From Cryoendolithus antarcticus (taxonomy: Eukaryota > Ascomycota > Dothideomycetes > Cladosporiales > Cladosporiaceae): DNA of 64,000 nt. Where the stretch lies: NCBI GenBank assembly GCA_002077065.1, contig NAJO01000007.1, positions 806,001 through 870,000 on the forward strand. The letters are read 5' to 3'. Position 1 is the first letter of the stretch; each line of letters starts with the position of its first letter. Positions 21,711 to 32,526 of the stretch are shown here, one piece after another. Position numbers and translations under genes: made by a program. The notes beneath the pieces were generated by a model. The model was given only the letters and a program-made list of their open reading frames with translations. It was not told where the DNA came from and searched no databases.

Positions 21711-23342
21711 ATGCAAGCAGCAAAGCGGCTCACACCTCGGACCCCATCTCATCTGCGGTCAGCACCACGAAGCTATCGGTTTCACGTCCGCAATGCCTCA
21801 GACGACACCTCACGTGCGGAACGCAAAGATGACGCGCCGGAGAAGGAACAGGGCGCCATGTCCCGCCGCCTCGAAGAGCTGAGTAACCAGAGCCTCGAGA
21901 GCGGAGGGCGAGCAGCACAGAAGGCCATTGCGGATGCGGGCTTCAGCGATGAGCTTCGAGCGCGCCTGGAGCAGAAGATTGCCGACGCGAATTTCCGCAG
22001 TGACAATGCCTCTGCGTTCGCGGAAGCAAATATGCCATCCAGCGCTGGACATGGCACACGGCATATTGCCACTGCGGAACCATGGCAGGGAACAGAGAGC
22101 GTGGGCGACGCAAGTCTGAGGATGCTGAATGATGCACATAAGCCACTGCGAGTGCGTGGAGGCGCTTCAAGCGTTCCGGGAGTCCGTGGGCCGCCATCCA
22201 GGATTGATACTGGCAGGCCTGGGCGCAAGGTTGCTACCGGGCAGAGACTCGCAAATGCGAGGGACAAGACGTCTGTTTACGCCTCTTTGAAAGATGAGAC
22301 CATGTCAGAGGAAGAGCGCGCGCGATACCGTAAAGAGCTCAAGGATCGATTCACCAGCAGTGCGAGGAATGTGGCTCCTGCCACCATTCAAGGCTTGACT
22401 TCACTGGCAAACCAGAGGATCGAGGACGCGATTGGTCGAGGTCAATTCAAGAATCTACCGAGAGGCAAGCATATCGAGAGGGACTACAATGCGAGCAACC
22501 CTTTTCTAGATACTACTGAGTACTTCATGAATAAGATCATTCAGAAGCAGGAAATCGTCCCACCCTGGATCGAGAAGCAACAGGAGCTGGTCTCTTCAGC
22601 TACGAGGTTCCGATCCCAACTGAGGGCAAGTTGGCGGAGGCACGTCAGTCGATCTATTGCAAGTAAAGGTGGCAGCCTACAGTCTCAAATGAAGCTTGCC
22701 GAGCAGTATGCCCTGGCTGAAAGCGTGGAGAATCCTTCGAAGATCAAGATCGAGAAGATTAATGCGATTGACGACCAGGGTCAGATGTCTCAGCTGACAC
22801 TCGCTGGCGAGCTGAAGGCAACACCGGTTACCGATCCCCACTCTGCGGAAGATGAGATCAGAGTCCTCGAGCAGATCTTCAACGATGACGGCACACTCAA
22901 GCCACCTTCCACTGAGGTCACTGTGACTGCCGAAGCGCCAACACCGAATATGGCTCTTGAGACGAACGAACCTCTGCCTATTGTACAACCCTTCCGAGAC
23001 CAACAATGGGAGCAGACCGAGCGATCCTACCACAAGCTCGCGATTGAGCAACTCAACGCGCTCAATCGATCCTACAACCTCATGGCGCCTCAGCTAGCGC
23101 AGAAGCCTTACTTTAATCTTGAAAGGGAGCTGCGTGCTTGCTTTGCAGATGTTGCCCCACAGGTCGCCGAGACACTCAGAGAGCGGGCATTGGCGCCCAA
23201 GATCATGGGAGTGAATGTCGTGGGCCATCGCCCAGGTGGTGTGCTCGAGAAATTCTCGATTAGCCCGAGTGTGAGTGTACACGATGAACGCAAGCCGCAG
23301 TACGGATTCCGGCAGTTCTGGAAGGATTTGTTTGCAGGGTAG
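21711..23342 (+). CDS. Mitochondrial DnaJC28-like protein (DUF1992)
   Basis: Intronless 543-aa frame. The first about 35 residues are Arg/Ser/Thr-rich with no acidic residue (KRLTPRTPSHLRSAPRSYRFHVRNAS), a typical mitochondrial presequence. The DUF1992 core is recognisable at about residues 228-290: NQRIEDAIGRGQFKNLPRGK, then RDYNASNPFLDTTEYFMNKI and PPWIEKQQELV. This is the J-domain-neighbouring domain of DNAJC28. I see no HPD motif, so this protein has the domain without a J domain, as in fungal homologues. The function is not established. The human relative is a little-studied Golgi/mitochondrial protein. The C-terminus carries a conserved Tyr/Leu-rich segment (LNALNRSYNLMAPQ). Confidence 0.88.
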   Translation: MQAAKRLTPRTPSHLRSAPRSYRFHVRNASDDTSRAERKDDAPEKEQGAMSRRLEELSNQSLESGGRAAQKAIADAGFSDELRARLEQKIADANFRSDNASAFAEANMPSSAGHGTRHIATAEPWQGTESVGDASLRMLNDAHKPLRVRGGASSVPGVRGPPSRIDTGRPGRKVATGQRLANARDKTSVYASLKDETMSEEERARYRKELKDRFTSSARNVAPATIQGLTSLANQRIEDAIGRGQFKNLPRGKHIERDYNASNPFLDTTEYFMNKIIQKQEIVPPWIEKQQELVSSATRFRSQLRASWRRHVSRSIASKGGSLQSQMKLAEQYALAESVENPSKIKIEKINAIDDQGQMSQLTLAGELKATPVTDPHSAEDEIRVLEQIFNDDGTLKPPSTEVTVTAEAPTPNMALETNEPLPIVQPFRDQQWEQTERSYHKLAIEQLNALNRSYNLMAPQLAQKPYFNLERELRACFADVAPQVAETLRERALAPKIMGVNVVGHRPGGVLEKFSISPSVSVHDERKPQYGFRQFWKDLFAG

Positions 23343-23796
23343 CGCGCAATATCGGCATTCTTCACAGCAAACCTGCGATCGTGCATCGCGAGTAGAGAAC
23401 ACGATCTATGTCTCGAATATGTTACAGTGCAGTGATGCAGTCGTGGTGGGTAACGCACGGACACCACCTTATTTGAACGAAGCGTCCCCTTGGTCTTCAG
23501 TCCACGGCGATCTACGGCAAACATACTGTAGTTCCAATTGCCGAGCATGAAGTGCCGGATGGGAAATCCAGTAACTCAATGAGGAATGGCATGTAGATAT
23601 AACTGAAATCTGTCTCTCGCGTTATTGCACCTTAAGCACTGCAAACAAGCCCGGCAGAAGGCCTCGCCCTAACACGCGACTTCGTGGCTTGTGCTCCCCT
23701 GTACGCCCCCTCAATGACATTGGTCCACCCATACACGTTCCTCCACAGCATAGCAAGCCTTTCGACATACCCGTGTAGCCGACCCTTCTAAGTGAT

Positions 23797-23817
23797 ATGC
23801 ATGCGATTGGCATGCAT
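23797..23817. repeat. Perfect inverted repeat, 8-bp arms
   Basis: ATGCATGC (23797-23804) and its reverse complement GCATGCAT (23810-23817) flank a 5-base spacer. It could form a small hairpin or be a dimeric protein-binding site. Nothing adjacent explains it. Confidence 0.7.
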
Positions 23818-25610
23818 GCTTTCCTGGTCGTTGGGCCGCAAGGCTGGCTGTTCGTTGCCGAACCCGAAACCGTATTCACATTGACGGTTCCAATCCCAAC
23901 CTCACTTTCGCTTCGTTCATCCTCCAGTCAACCTTCCACCCCCCATTGTCGGCATTATGTCGCCTCATCAGTATCTCTTGTCCAGGTCTGATCTCTGACC
24001 GGATCGTAGTACCTCGTCGTTGTCGCAAGGGTTGGGACTTCGCCTGTGCAGAATGCCGGATCAGTCTCTCGAAGCGGCACTCGCGGAACGCGCACGACTG
24101 TAGCTCACCAGAGTTACTGCTGCTCGACTCGTTGGGTGAGCCCTCGGTGCGGACGTTGCTCCTGCTATTCCGGTACCTCCCAACATGCCAAAGCATCCAC
24201 CGGATGATCCAGTTCTCTACCTCGACCGACCCTGTCTCATCGAGACCCAGGTGATACACAGCTTTAGTCTCGGGTCGTGCTGGAATTTGTCAGGACTGGC
24301 CGTCAAGTGAATGTACACGGATCATCGCTACAGACCCAGGTGGTATATCCGCAGGATCTCCCTATGTGTAGCAGTCTCCGAATGCTGAACGGATCCATCC
24401 TCGCGCATACCGGGCGATAACGTGTCTGCTGTGGCTTGCAATCTTTTCCAACCCTCGGCAGCTTCGTCCTATGCAACATTCAGCTTTGGAAGCTCGATTC
24501 ATGGCCGCACCGTATGCAGACCTTCATTGCGATGTATAATCTTGCGTGCGCTAGGTTACGCTCATCCATCCCAAGCCTCTCAAAGAACCGCAACTTCGAC
24601 TCGCTCTGCGCCAGGGCGGGGATTAGCGGCGCCATGGACTGCAAAGCACTTCGTCTGGAACGCTGGACCACGCAGTGTCTTCTTTGCCAGGCATAGGCTG
24701 CGCGGCTATGTAGGAGATAGTCAGCACTCAGGTCTGTTTCTTCACGGGTGCGGGATTGCAAACATTTCGCACCTCACTGCTGACTGTATCCAAATAAGCC
24801 ACCGTGCCAAGTTTTGGTGCTGCCATGTGGCACACCTTGGACACTGGATGTACGCGTGCGTCTCTCAGGCTCCGTTGTTAGGACGGCCTAGGAAAGGGTA
24901 AAGAAGATCAACGCAGCGGCCTCGTTGGTCATGGAGGTTGTGTGCTTTAGGCACGGTCTCAATCTTCCAGGCCCGTAGTAAGAGCGTTTTCTAGACGCGG
25001 GTAGTCTGTGCATCCTTCATGGCTGGTGAGATAACTGCGTTCCTGCGACCTGAATTGCAGTAGCTCACTGGCCCGTCCCGGCGAGCTGCAGCACAGTCGA
25101 TACACCGGGCTACCTCTTCTGTCATAACGACGTTGCGCACAGTCGTGCGTGAATGTTCCAGGGGCCACACTGCACGATTAGGCTCTCGACATGACACCGA
25201 ATCGACACAGATCTTCACTCCCACGAGGGGCCGCAATCATAGTAGAACAGTGGGTTGCCTCGGTGTCCTGACATGCGGAAGGTCACGCAGGCAGACCACG
25301 CTACGGAGCGCGAGTCCGTTAGGGGCGGCGGCTTCGGTAGTTCAAGGAAGGAGCTCCCATGCAAAAGCGCATCAGTCACTTGGCCGTGCCTCCAGTCTCA
25401 GATGTGGCGTTGACATCTACATTCCCGTTCGTTGTACGATTGCCAGCAACCTTAGAATGTCTCATTCTGGGATGGCTTCGGCAGCGCAGGATGTGATAGG
25501 GGGAGCCCAGGGGCAGCCAGGACTCTTGTCGGTAGCTTCTTGCGGCACTTGCGAGTGCTATGGAAGTCAGTGCGGCCCAGCTGTCTACGATCATCGACGA
25601 TGCAATCACG

Positions 25611-25842
25611 CACGCGAGTGACAAAAGAAGCGGAGCGCTTAGCAACTCACTATGGACGAGAATTCTATCATATGCCGCACTGCAAGTGTAGAAACTTACT
25701 CGGGCTATCAGCGAGACTGAGGTCTTCTCCGACATCTCTCCTAGGCAGCATTAGCAGCAATTCGCTATAGCGGCGTAGTCTATACCTGCAGTGTCGACCA
25801 CGCGGACCCGTGGAGTGGTCCGCTTCTTCTGTCATTCGCATG
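25611..25842 (+). mobile_element. MITE-like element, copy A (232 bp, best-preserved ends)
   Basis: Starts CACGCGAGTGAC and ends with its near inverse (ATTCGCATG). The first 23 bases match the reverse complement of the last 23 at 20 positions, and all three differences are C/T or A/G changes except in the inner part. Both ends share AGAAGCGG inside the inverted repeat. A perfect 5-bp direct repeat TCACG flanks it (25606-25610 and 25843-25847), as expected of a target-site duplication. It has no coding capacity for a transposase, so it is a non-autonomous element. Two more copies of exactly the same length lie downstream in the same orientation. Confidence 0.82.
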
Positions 25843-27641
25843 TCACGGTATAAAATTGGAGTCTGCAGCATGTCGATACACCAGGTCGGGCCTACTATGA
25901 CTCTGCTCCGGCATCACGACAGGGGCCAGCCACATGGATCGACCTTGCTGTGACAAGGATATCTTGCGCATGTGCTCGTCCATGCCCTTGTCCTGCGCTG
26001 TCAAGTGACCGAAAAGGCAAGACGCGACGTTTGAACCCCCATATGTGGATTTGCGGGCCGATGAAAGGCACAGTGACCATCACAAGACTCGAAAGGATCA
26101 CGCTATGTTTCCAGAGGCTATCATGATGGTATAGGACAAAGAAGGACAAGCCTCGCACCGCTATCAGGTGAATGCTTTCAAATGCCTAGACTCGCATTCG
26201 CCCTCATATCCTGGACTGTCAACGCAATCGACAGCCTGCGCAGGTCGCCTATGTAATTCGATTGCTCTGGAATACCACCGGCAGGGTGCTTACTCTCTCG
26301 GAACATGAAAGTGCCGCATCCTACGACCTACCTGACAAATGCCTAACCAAATGTAGTGGACGGTCGAGAGTGCATGCGATGTACCGAAGGGGGCGTTGAA
26401 TACTTCACCTCGCCACTCTGCCGACATCGTCAGAAGCCATCGTAAGCGTGTCACAGTCCTATGTCCGATCTCACATCCGCGCCGTCGATCTTCTGTTGGC
26501 ACCTCTAGAGCGGGACTGCAAGCAGAAGACTGCATTTCGTCTTGCGATTTGGGTTCTGGTCCGCAGTCTGCATCTCTGTTCGACCGGTACGTCGATAGAG
26601 GGTGTTTGTGCGAACTCCAGATCGTCGATTCATCCACAGACATAGATCGAGTTGATCTCGGCGTTACTGGAAGCTGATACAAAATCCATTCGATTGGTTG
26701 GGTTTTGCGCGGGTTTATCGTAAATCAAATGAAGTAGCGGCATCAACCGCTGGATCTTGGCACACATCTGTTCCCGGCTCTGGAAACACTTCGGCCGGCT
26801 CGCTTATGCACATTGAAGATCTGCTCCTTCTCCGGCGTCTGCTACTATGTCTTACCGTCTTGGCACATGGATCATCCGCCAGTCAAAGACCGTGAGCGCA
26901 TCTCCAGAAACTGTAGCCGCAGCTGTAAGACTGCTGTGGCAAAGGTCGTTCTTGACCTGTTTCACGGTTGACATCCTTTTTCGTCGTAGAGTCTAAGTGA
27001 GGTGCGCCACGTCTTGCGAATGGAAGTTGGCGACATATCCATTGAGCCTAGCATGGTCAGGCAACATCGCATGATTGCGTCCCTTGGACGTAGTACGGAG
27101 TAACCATGCAGAAGCTTGTAATGATTTGGTTTCTCCGACTCCGCAGTGTCCGGCGATCAAGCACTTCCATAGCATCCGATCGGTATCTGCCCTCAGTCGG
27201 GATAGGGCTCATACAGCCACGTGGGCGATTACCCTGCGTCTAGATGGATAGGCCGCGGCGACAGATTGTCGGTCAACGCTAATGGGGGCTGATCGCAAGA
27301 TGAGCAGGGTCGCGTGGAAAGCCCTGCACTTCACGCACGAATGACTCTGTACACTGCTATGAGTCTGCAAGATTGCTCACTGTAGTGGCAGCGTGGGTTG
27401 AGATTGTCAAAGCGGCAGGCATTGTCGATGATCTCAACGGCTCGACTACCGAACACAAGACTGCCGCGGCGTCAGGTTGGCGGTAACTACAGCCACCTGC
27501 AGTCCCCACGAGGGACTTCCAGGAGCTTCATCAACACCCTTTGGAGGAAAATGCCGCTCTGTTCCTCTCGACATGCTCTCGCTACACCGCCACTCGGCTT
27601 TTCACGATCTAGCTGCCCATGCCGCGGCTGGAACTTGAGAC

Positions 27642-27688
27642 AGCCCGGCAAGGCACTTTAGAGCCCGGCAAGGCACTTTAGAACCCGG
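27642..27688. repeat. 20-bp perfect tandem duplication
   Basis: The unit AGCCCGGCAAGGCACTTTAG occupies 27642-27661 and is repeated exactly at 27662-27681. A degenerate partial third copy (AACCCGG) runs to 27688. A related CCCCGGCAAGG occurs again near 27727. This is a local replication-slippage type repeat without evident function. Confidence 0.85.
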
Positions 27689-27886
27689 TTACGATCATGC
27701 AGTGTTCGGCCCCGGCGCCAGTTCCCCGGCAAGGAGTGAGTCGAACCTCCTGCTACATTTGATCACGATGCTATCGCGTGCTCGGGGAATTGTCCGGCAC
27801 TCAACGTGCATGAGAATCCCAAGTCCATAAGCCAGATTCTAGGACGTGTTGCGCTAGCACATACGACATCCGCCATGAAAGCCAGC

Positions 27887-28118
27887 CACGCGAGTGACAC
27901 AAGAAGCGGCCCGCTTAGTAAATCACTATGGTCGTGAATAGTACTGTATACCGCATCGCAAGTGTATACACGTACATAGGCTGTTAGTAAGAGTGTAGTC
28001 CTCTGCGACCCCTCTCCTAGGCAACACGAGAAGCATGTTGCTGTAGCGGAGAAGGCTATATCAGCAGTGTCGATCACGCGGATCTCTGGAGTAGGCCTCC
28101 TCTTCTATCATTCGCGTG
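27887..28118 (+). mobile_element. MITE-like element, copy B (232 bp)
   Basis: Same length and orientation as copy A. It starts CACGCGAGTGACAC and ends ATTCGCGTG. Homology to copy A runs along the whole element, for example TCACTATGG, CGCAAGTGTA and TCTCCTAGGCA in the same positions. Terminal inverted repeats are recognisable, with CACGCGA and AGAAG shared. Flanks are CCAGC (27882-27886) and CCAGA (28119-28123), a 4-of-5 match to a 5-bp target duplication. Confidence 0.8.
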
Positions 28119-28404
28119 CCAGACAGCCTGATACGGCGCTGGCAAGCTGGCTTCGCATTGATAGGCAACACCCGAGGCGTCACTAAAGACTCGCACAGCT
28201 CTCGCATCCGCGTAGTCATGTCAGCTTACCGGTCTCGCGGAAGCTTAGCTCGATGCAGTCTTCAACAGGTGGTCACCGCCATGGTCCGAGATGACAACAG
28301 AACCACTACTGTACATATTTTGCCACATCAGAGCAGCTATCGTCAGGGACTCAACTCCGCCGATGTGGCTCACCAAGAGTCTGAGATGCTCAGTCGTAGT
28401 CAGT

Positions 28405-28636
28405 CACGCGTGTGGCGAAAGAAGCGTCCCGTTCAAGAGGTCGACCCGGTCGACACTGCTTAGAATAGACCGCACTGTGATGACTGATCGCTATTAACGC
28501 TCTCTAGGAGAGTTTTGGAGGAGACAACACACTCACGGACAGCGTGGGCACAGAAAAGCTGTCGCGGTCTTGCATATATCAGCGTTACACTCCGAAACAA
28601 GTCGCTGAGCGGTCTGGTTCTTCTGTCGCCCGCGTG
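28405..28636 (+). mobile_element. MITE-like element, copy C (232 bp, most diverged)
   Basis: Again exactly 232 bp between CACGCG and CGCGTG ends. It agrees with copies A and B at the first about 25 and last about 60 positions (GAAAGAAGCG at the left; TATATCAGC and TTCTTCTGTC at the right) but is strongly diverged in the middle. Flanks are TCAGT (28400-28404) and CCAGT (28637-28641), a 4-of-5 match to a 5-bp duplication. The divergence suggests an older insertion than A or B. Confidence 0.68.
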
Positions 28637-28899
28637 CCAGTGACGTCGCATCCCATCGGGACATGTGGGCGTAATCCTCTATGACAAGGTGACTGTGGCA
28701 GCGCTCAGGCAAATCCCCGGCGAAATTCGCTGCGCAGACAGACCCTGTAGGAGCACACATCAGTATTCGATGTGAATTGCCAACGGCACGATAAGCTGGC
28801 AGTTGAACGTAAGTAGACGATTTGATCGTTTGACGGTACATCTGCACTACACTAGCTTTACAGCCCGACTACGAAGCCCTTTCACCAGATCCTTCTCTA

Positions 28900-30058
28900 T
28901 CACCTCTCCAATTCAATCCCCACCATCTCACAACTGACCCTCCATAGCTTCTCCTCAGCCTCCTCATCATAAGCATACGCGGCGTAGCATGGTCGTGAAT
29001 CGTCTTCTCCATCATGCGCCGGCCCAGCAACCCCACAATCACTCAGATACACTCCTCCATGAGCCACATCTTCAAAGTACGGATCTACAGCCGCCCAGAT
29101 TTGCGTGCTCGCACCTTGCGCACCGGACTTGAACACTTTGGCGAGTTTTTTTGGGCCGCCGAGAGCATCCCAGCCGGCGTCGCCCATGTAGCGGCCGAGT
29201 TCCGTATGGACTATGCCTGGGTGGACGGAGAGGGCTGTAAGGTGTTGGGAGGAGAAGTGGCGTGTTATGTAGTTGGCCATGTAGATGTCTGTGTGTGCTA
29301 TCAGTCATTGTAGCCCGAAAGAATGGTGTAGCACGACTCACTCGCGAGCTTCGATTGGCCATAAGCTGTGAACTGTTCGAAGGCGCTTGGATCTTTGGCA
29401 AAGTTTATGTCTTCGAAACGGATCTTGCTTCTGCGGTGGGCGGCCGAGCTGACGTTCACGACGCGGCTTGTGGTGCCTGTGGCCTTCGCGGAGGCTATGA
29501 GCAGAGGCTTGAGGAGGTTGAAGAGTAAGAAGTGAGAAATGTGGTTCGTGCCAAAGTGCAACTCAAAGCCGTTCTTTGTCTGGCCATAGGGCACACCGGC
29601 CTACGATGGTCAGTATCGGTACGGTGGAATGAAGATGGACTGCCACTCACAACACCAGCGTTGTTGATCAGAATGTTTAGCTTGCCATCCGACTTCTCCT
29701 CGAAAGTCTTCGCACCTTGTCGCACACTGTCGAGATCATCGAGATGCATCTCGATCGCTACCGGCCGAGGGGCATGTTTGAGATGAGAGCTCGACACGAT
29801 CTCGTCGATGACTTTGTTCATTTTCGGCATGTCTCGCGCAGTGGCGAACACAGTAGCGCCGCCTTCGTACATGGATCGGACGCTTTCCAGGCCAGTACCT
29901 GATGACGCTCCTGTCACTAGCACGACCTTGCCTTGAAGTGCGTCGCCTGTTTTGGCATCCCGTATGATATTTGCAGGCGAAGGCCGAGCATCGTCAGGAC
30001 CGTTGGGGTTGGCATGAACGGCCGCATAGGGCTGGTATGGATTGCGTGGAGCAGACAT
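28900..30058 (-). CDS. Short-chain dehydrogenase/reductase, retinol-dehydrogenase/WWOX-like
   Basis: Exons are 30058-29651, 29600-29342 and 29288-28900, with introns of 50 and 53 nt. The product is 351 aa. It has the Rossmann cofactor motif TGASSGTG, the structural NNAG motif, the catalytic Ser in VVNVSSAAH and the catalytic YGQSK (Tyr-x-x-x-Lys). The last splice restores KLANIYMANYITR, a hallmark after the active-site Lys. Family knowledge: this SDR branch reduces carbonyls with NADPH and is abundant in fungi. The substrate is not predictable. No signal or membrane segment is seen, so it is probably soluble. Confidence 0.93.
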
Positions 30059-31071
30059 CTCTTGGTTAATGATACTGCTTGATCGAGACGAGAAGTAGAT
30101 CGAGACGAGCGTTTCTTGGTTGAACGACAATGCAAGCAAATAGCAAACTTATACCAACGGACGTTGCACTGGGGTGCCTCGGAGTTTGCACGGTGTTACC
30201 CAACAGATGTACTTGCTAACTCCAGGCTACCACTTAGATTTAGAATTATGGTGTTCACACACTCGAGCAGTACCAACGACGATGAGAAGGTCTTTGAAGT
30301 AGGCTGCTCGAAGCTCTCGCGGCAGTAGGGAGTTGCGCTCGCTGCGTTGCCTGAACACTGATCATGGTCAAGAGGCGGGGTTTCTATGACTGACGGTGAT
30401 AAAGCCTGACGACAGCTAGCTGCATCTTGTTGCTGAGCAGCTGAGCAAGAAAAGGTGTAGGATCGTGGCAAAGAGGAGCTTGGTAGCATCCAGGATCGGT
30501 TCATCGCAGTCGACAACAACTTCAGCCGAGTCAGATGACTAATGTAGACCTGTGTTGGGTGGTGTTTCAAGTATAAGGTGTGGCCCCCGGGCAGTGCATG
30601 CCTCTCGTCAGAGACTCTATCCAGGTGGGCATATATGGTTTGACGTGTCTACGCCGTGTCCAAGGTTCTGCCAGATGGAAATATTTGCACTGCTTACCCT
30701 GCAGGCTTTGGAGATACAGTATTGTGTACAATAACGACGTGGCAGAGATGCAGAGGAAACACAGCCCACGCAAGTCTATCTTGAGCTGCGGAAGAGACGT
30801 GCCGAGCCTTATTGACTTCGTCATGGGCGTCGCAATGCAAAGCAGGCAGACATGAGAGTGGCATAGCCTCAAATCAGTACGACTGCACTCCTATCTGAGC
30901 CTCGATCCGGACGAGATGTACACACATACACTCCTGCAATCCTCTACCAGCTCGCAGTCTATCCTCAACGTTCACTGTAGACCGCGTCACGAACGCGACT
31001 GCGTCACATGAGGTCAGCATACATCTTTCGTTACAATCTCATAAACACCCGCTTCTCTCAGAATTGCGAAT
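30059..31071. other. Divergent intergenic region between SDR and unknown coiled-coil gene
   Basis: About 1 kb containing two divergent promoters. No gene with a supportable start or domain was found. Confidence 0.55.
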
Positions 31072-32526
31072 ATGCTTGACGAGAACCTCCCTGCTTTCTT
31101 CTTGAAGCAGGCAGCGGATGGCATAAAGCACCACTACGCCTTCAACCTCTCGTATCACGGATCAGACCCGGAGCCGGCCTACCTACTACAACATGCGGAC
31201 CCAGCGTCGCCTTCGCCAGAGCACAAGAACTGCTATGCGGCAGCACTTTTCGATGCCTTCAATCCAGATGTCTTGTTTGGCGAGGTGCTTGCCCGACCGC
31301 AGTGGACCCAGCCTACGCTTTCGCAAGAAGAGATCCGGCGAAATGGCGGCGTACCGCCACCACCACAGCCAATATTGCCTCGAGAGTTCACGGTGCAGCT
31401 GTATAATCCGGATCAGCAGATCCTGTGCTCGGTGAAGGAAGGCAAGTGGGGTTCAAGCGACACGTATGAGTTCAGCATGCCAGAGACTTCGTTTCGAGCA
31501 CCTTCGGCGTCTATGTTGGACAGAAGTCAGAGTGATCCGGCGACGTTACCCGTGACGGCAAAGATCAACTTCTCATGGCGGAAAGAGAGCAAGCTTGGGA
31601 AGGATCTTACGTGCTTCATGACGGGGAAAAGTACGGACACAGAGAAGAAGAAGTCACGAAGAGATCCAGATATCGCCATTGCGCTATGGCGAAGTCTACG
31701 AGAGCTTACGATCTACGAGCCGAATCTCTCCAGAGTCGACATCGAAGACCCGAAGGGTCTAGAAGTAGTCCTGCTTCTCAGCGCAGTAGTGATCAAGGAC
31801 CTCTACTTCTCCTCCCGCGACCACATGGCTGAACTCTTCAACATCACCTCTGCTCCACCGCGAAAGCTCTCCGCCGGTGGCCGGAGAGTGTCAAATCCCG
31901 CTCAGACACCACCACCACAACCGCCACATCGTACCTCCTTCCAGCAACAGCGGCCGCAGAATGGATTCGCCGCACCGCCACCCATGCCCGACCCTCGTGC
32001 CGCGTGGGAACTCGAAGCCGAGACCGCCCGCCTGCGTGCACAAGCTGATGCCGAGTCCCGTGCTGCAGCGCAAGAACGCCGCACTCGGGAGAAAGCCGAC
32101 GAGGCCGCTGCGAAGGCGCTACAGAAGCAGATGGAGAACGAAGACCGCGAGGCGAAGCGCAAACAGGCTGAAGTGAATCGAGAGACGGAACGATTGAGGA
32201 AGAAGTACGGCGTCCAGCCCATACCTCCGCCAATGGGAGCAAGGATGAGTGGCGGAGCTGGGCCTGGCGGAGGAAATAGACAAAGACTACAAACTGTGCC
32301 ACAAGGAGTGGGCATGAACTTGATGCCTCCGCAGCAGATACCGCAGAGGCTGGGACCGAATGGGCTGTACATGAACAGTGCGGCCAGCTCCAGTGCAGTG
32401 GGAATGGGCTTGAGACCTGATGGAGGGAATGCGGCGAGGAAGAAGAAGAGCTTCTTTGGGCTGAGAGGTGTGAGTGAGGAAGAGCAGCCGAGGAAGCTAG
32501 CGAAGAAGAGCAGTGCGATGTGGTAG
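31072..32526 (+). CDS. Conserved-looking ascomycete protein of unknown function with C-terminal coiled coil
   Basis: Intronless 484-aa frame starting MLDENLPAFFLKQAADG. I recognise no named domain. Residues 1-265 look globular, with hydrophobic/aromatic patterning (REFTVQLYNPDQQILCSVKEGKW, ITIYEPNLSRVDIEDPKGLEV). A Pro-rich linker follows, then a strongly predicted coiled coil rich in Ala/Glu/Arg (about residues 310-385, ending ETERLRKKYGVQP). The tail is Gly/Met/Pro-rich and ends with a basic patch (ARKKKSFFGLRG). The globular N-terminus suggests a lipid- or membrane-adjacent adaptor, but this is only a guess. Base use resembles its neighbours. Confidence 0.82.
   Translation: MLDENLPAFFLKQAADGIKHHYAFNLSYHGSDPEPAYLLQHADPASPSPEHKNCYAAALFDAFNPDVLFGEVLARPQWTQPTLSQEEIRRNGGVPPPPQPILPREFTVQLYNPDQQILCSVKEGKWGSSDTYEFSMPETSFRAPSASMLDRSQSDPATLPVTAKINFSWRKESKLGKDLTCFMTGKSTDTEKKKSRRDPDIAIALWRSLRELTIYEPNLSRVDIEDPKGLEVVLLLSAVVIKDLYFSSRDHMAELFNITSAPPRKLSAGGRRVSNPAQTPPPQPPHRTSFQQQRPQNGFAAPPPMPDPRAAWELEAETARLRAQADAESRAAAQERRTREKADEAAAKALQKQMENEDREAKRKQAEVNRETERLRKKYGVQPIPPPMGARMSGGAGPGGGNRQRLQTVPQGVGMNLMPPQQIPQRLGPNGLYMNSAASSSAVGMGLRPDGGNAARKKKSFFGLRGVSEEEQPRKLAKKSSAMW

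Larger units (their letters stand above)
23343..28899. other. 5.5-kb gene-free region carrying MITE-like elements
   Basis: The largest gap in the window. Base composition is ordinary and not AT-rich, so it is not a RIP-degraded isochore. Open frames are short, often lack an ATG, and show no domains. What it does hold: three 232-bp inverted-repeat elements (25611, 27887 and 28405), a 20-bp tandem duplication (27642-27681) and a perfect inverted repeat (23797-23817). An open frame pair on the minus strand at 23622-24259 has no ATG start and was not accepted as a gene. Confidence 0.65.

Noticed and set aside
23622..24259. Minus-strand open frames with Cys/Gly-rich sequence, resembling a small two-exon gene.
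   Set aside because: Both frames open at GTG with no ATG. No splice pair joins them convincingly, and no domain is recognisable.
27700..27780. tRNA-like B-box (GGTTCGACTC on the minus strand).
   Set aside because: The flanking bases do not form acceptor, D or anticodon stems. Only a 4-5 bp T-arm-like stem can be drawn.
25376..28077. Two minus-strand open frames (25376-25735 and 27763-28077) share a similar peptide of about 30 residues, looking like a duplicated gene.
   Set aside because: The similarity covers both strands and the full 232-bp elements, and the frames lack conserved starts and ends. The shared peptide is a by-product of the MITE-like repeat.
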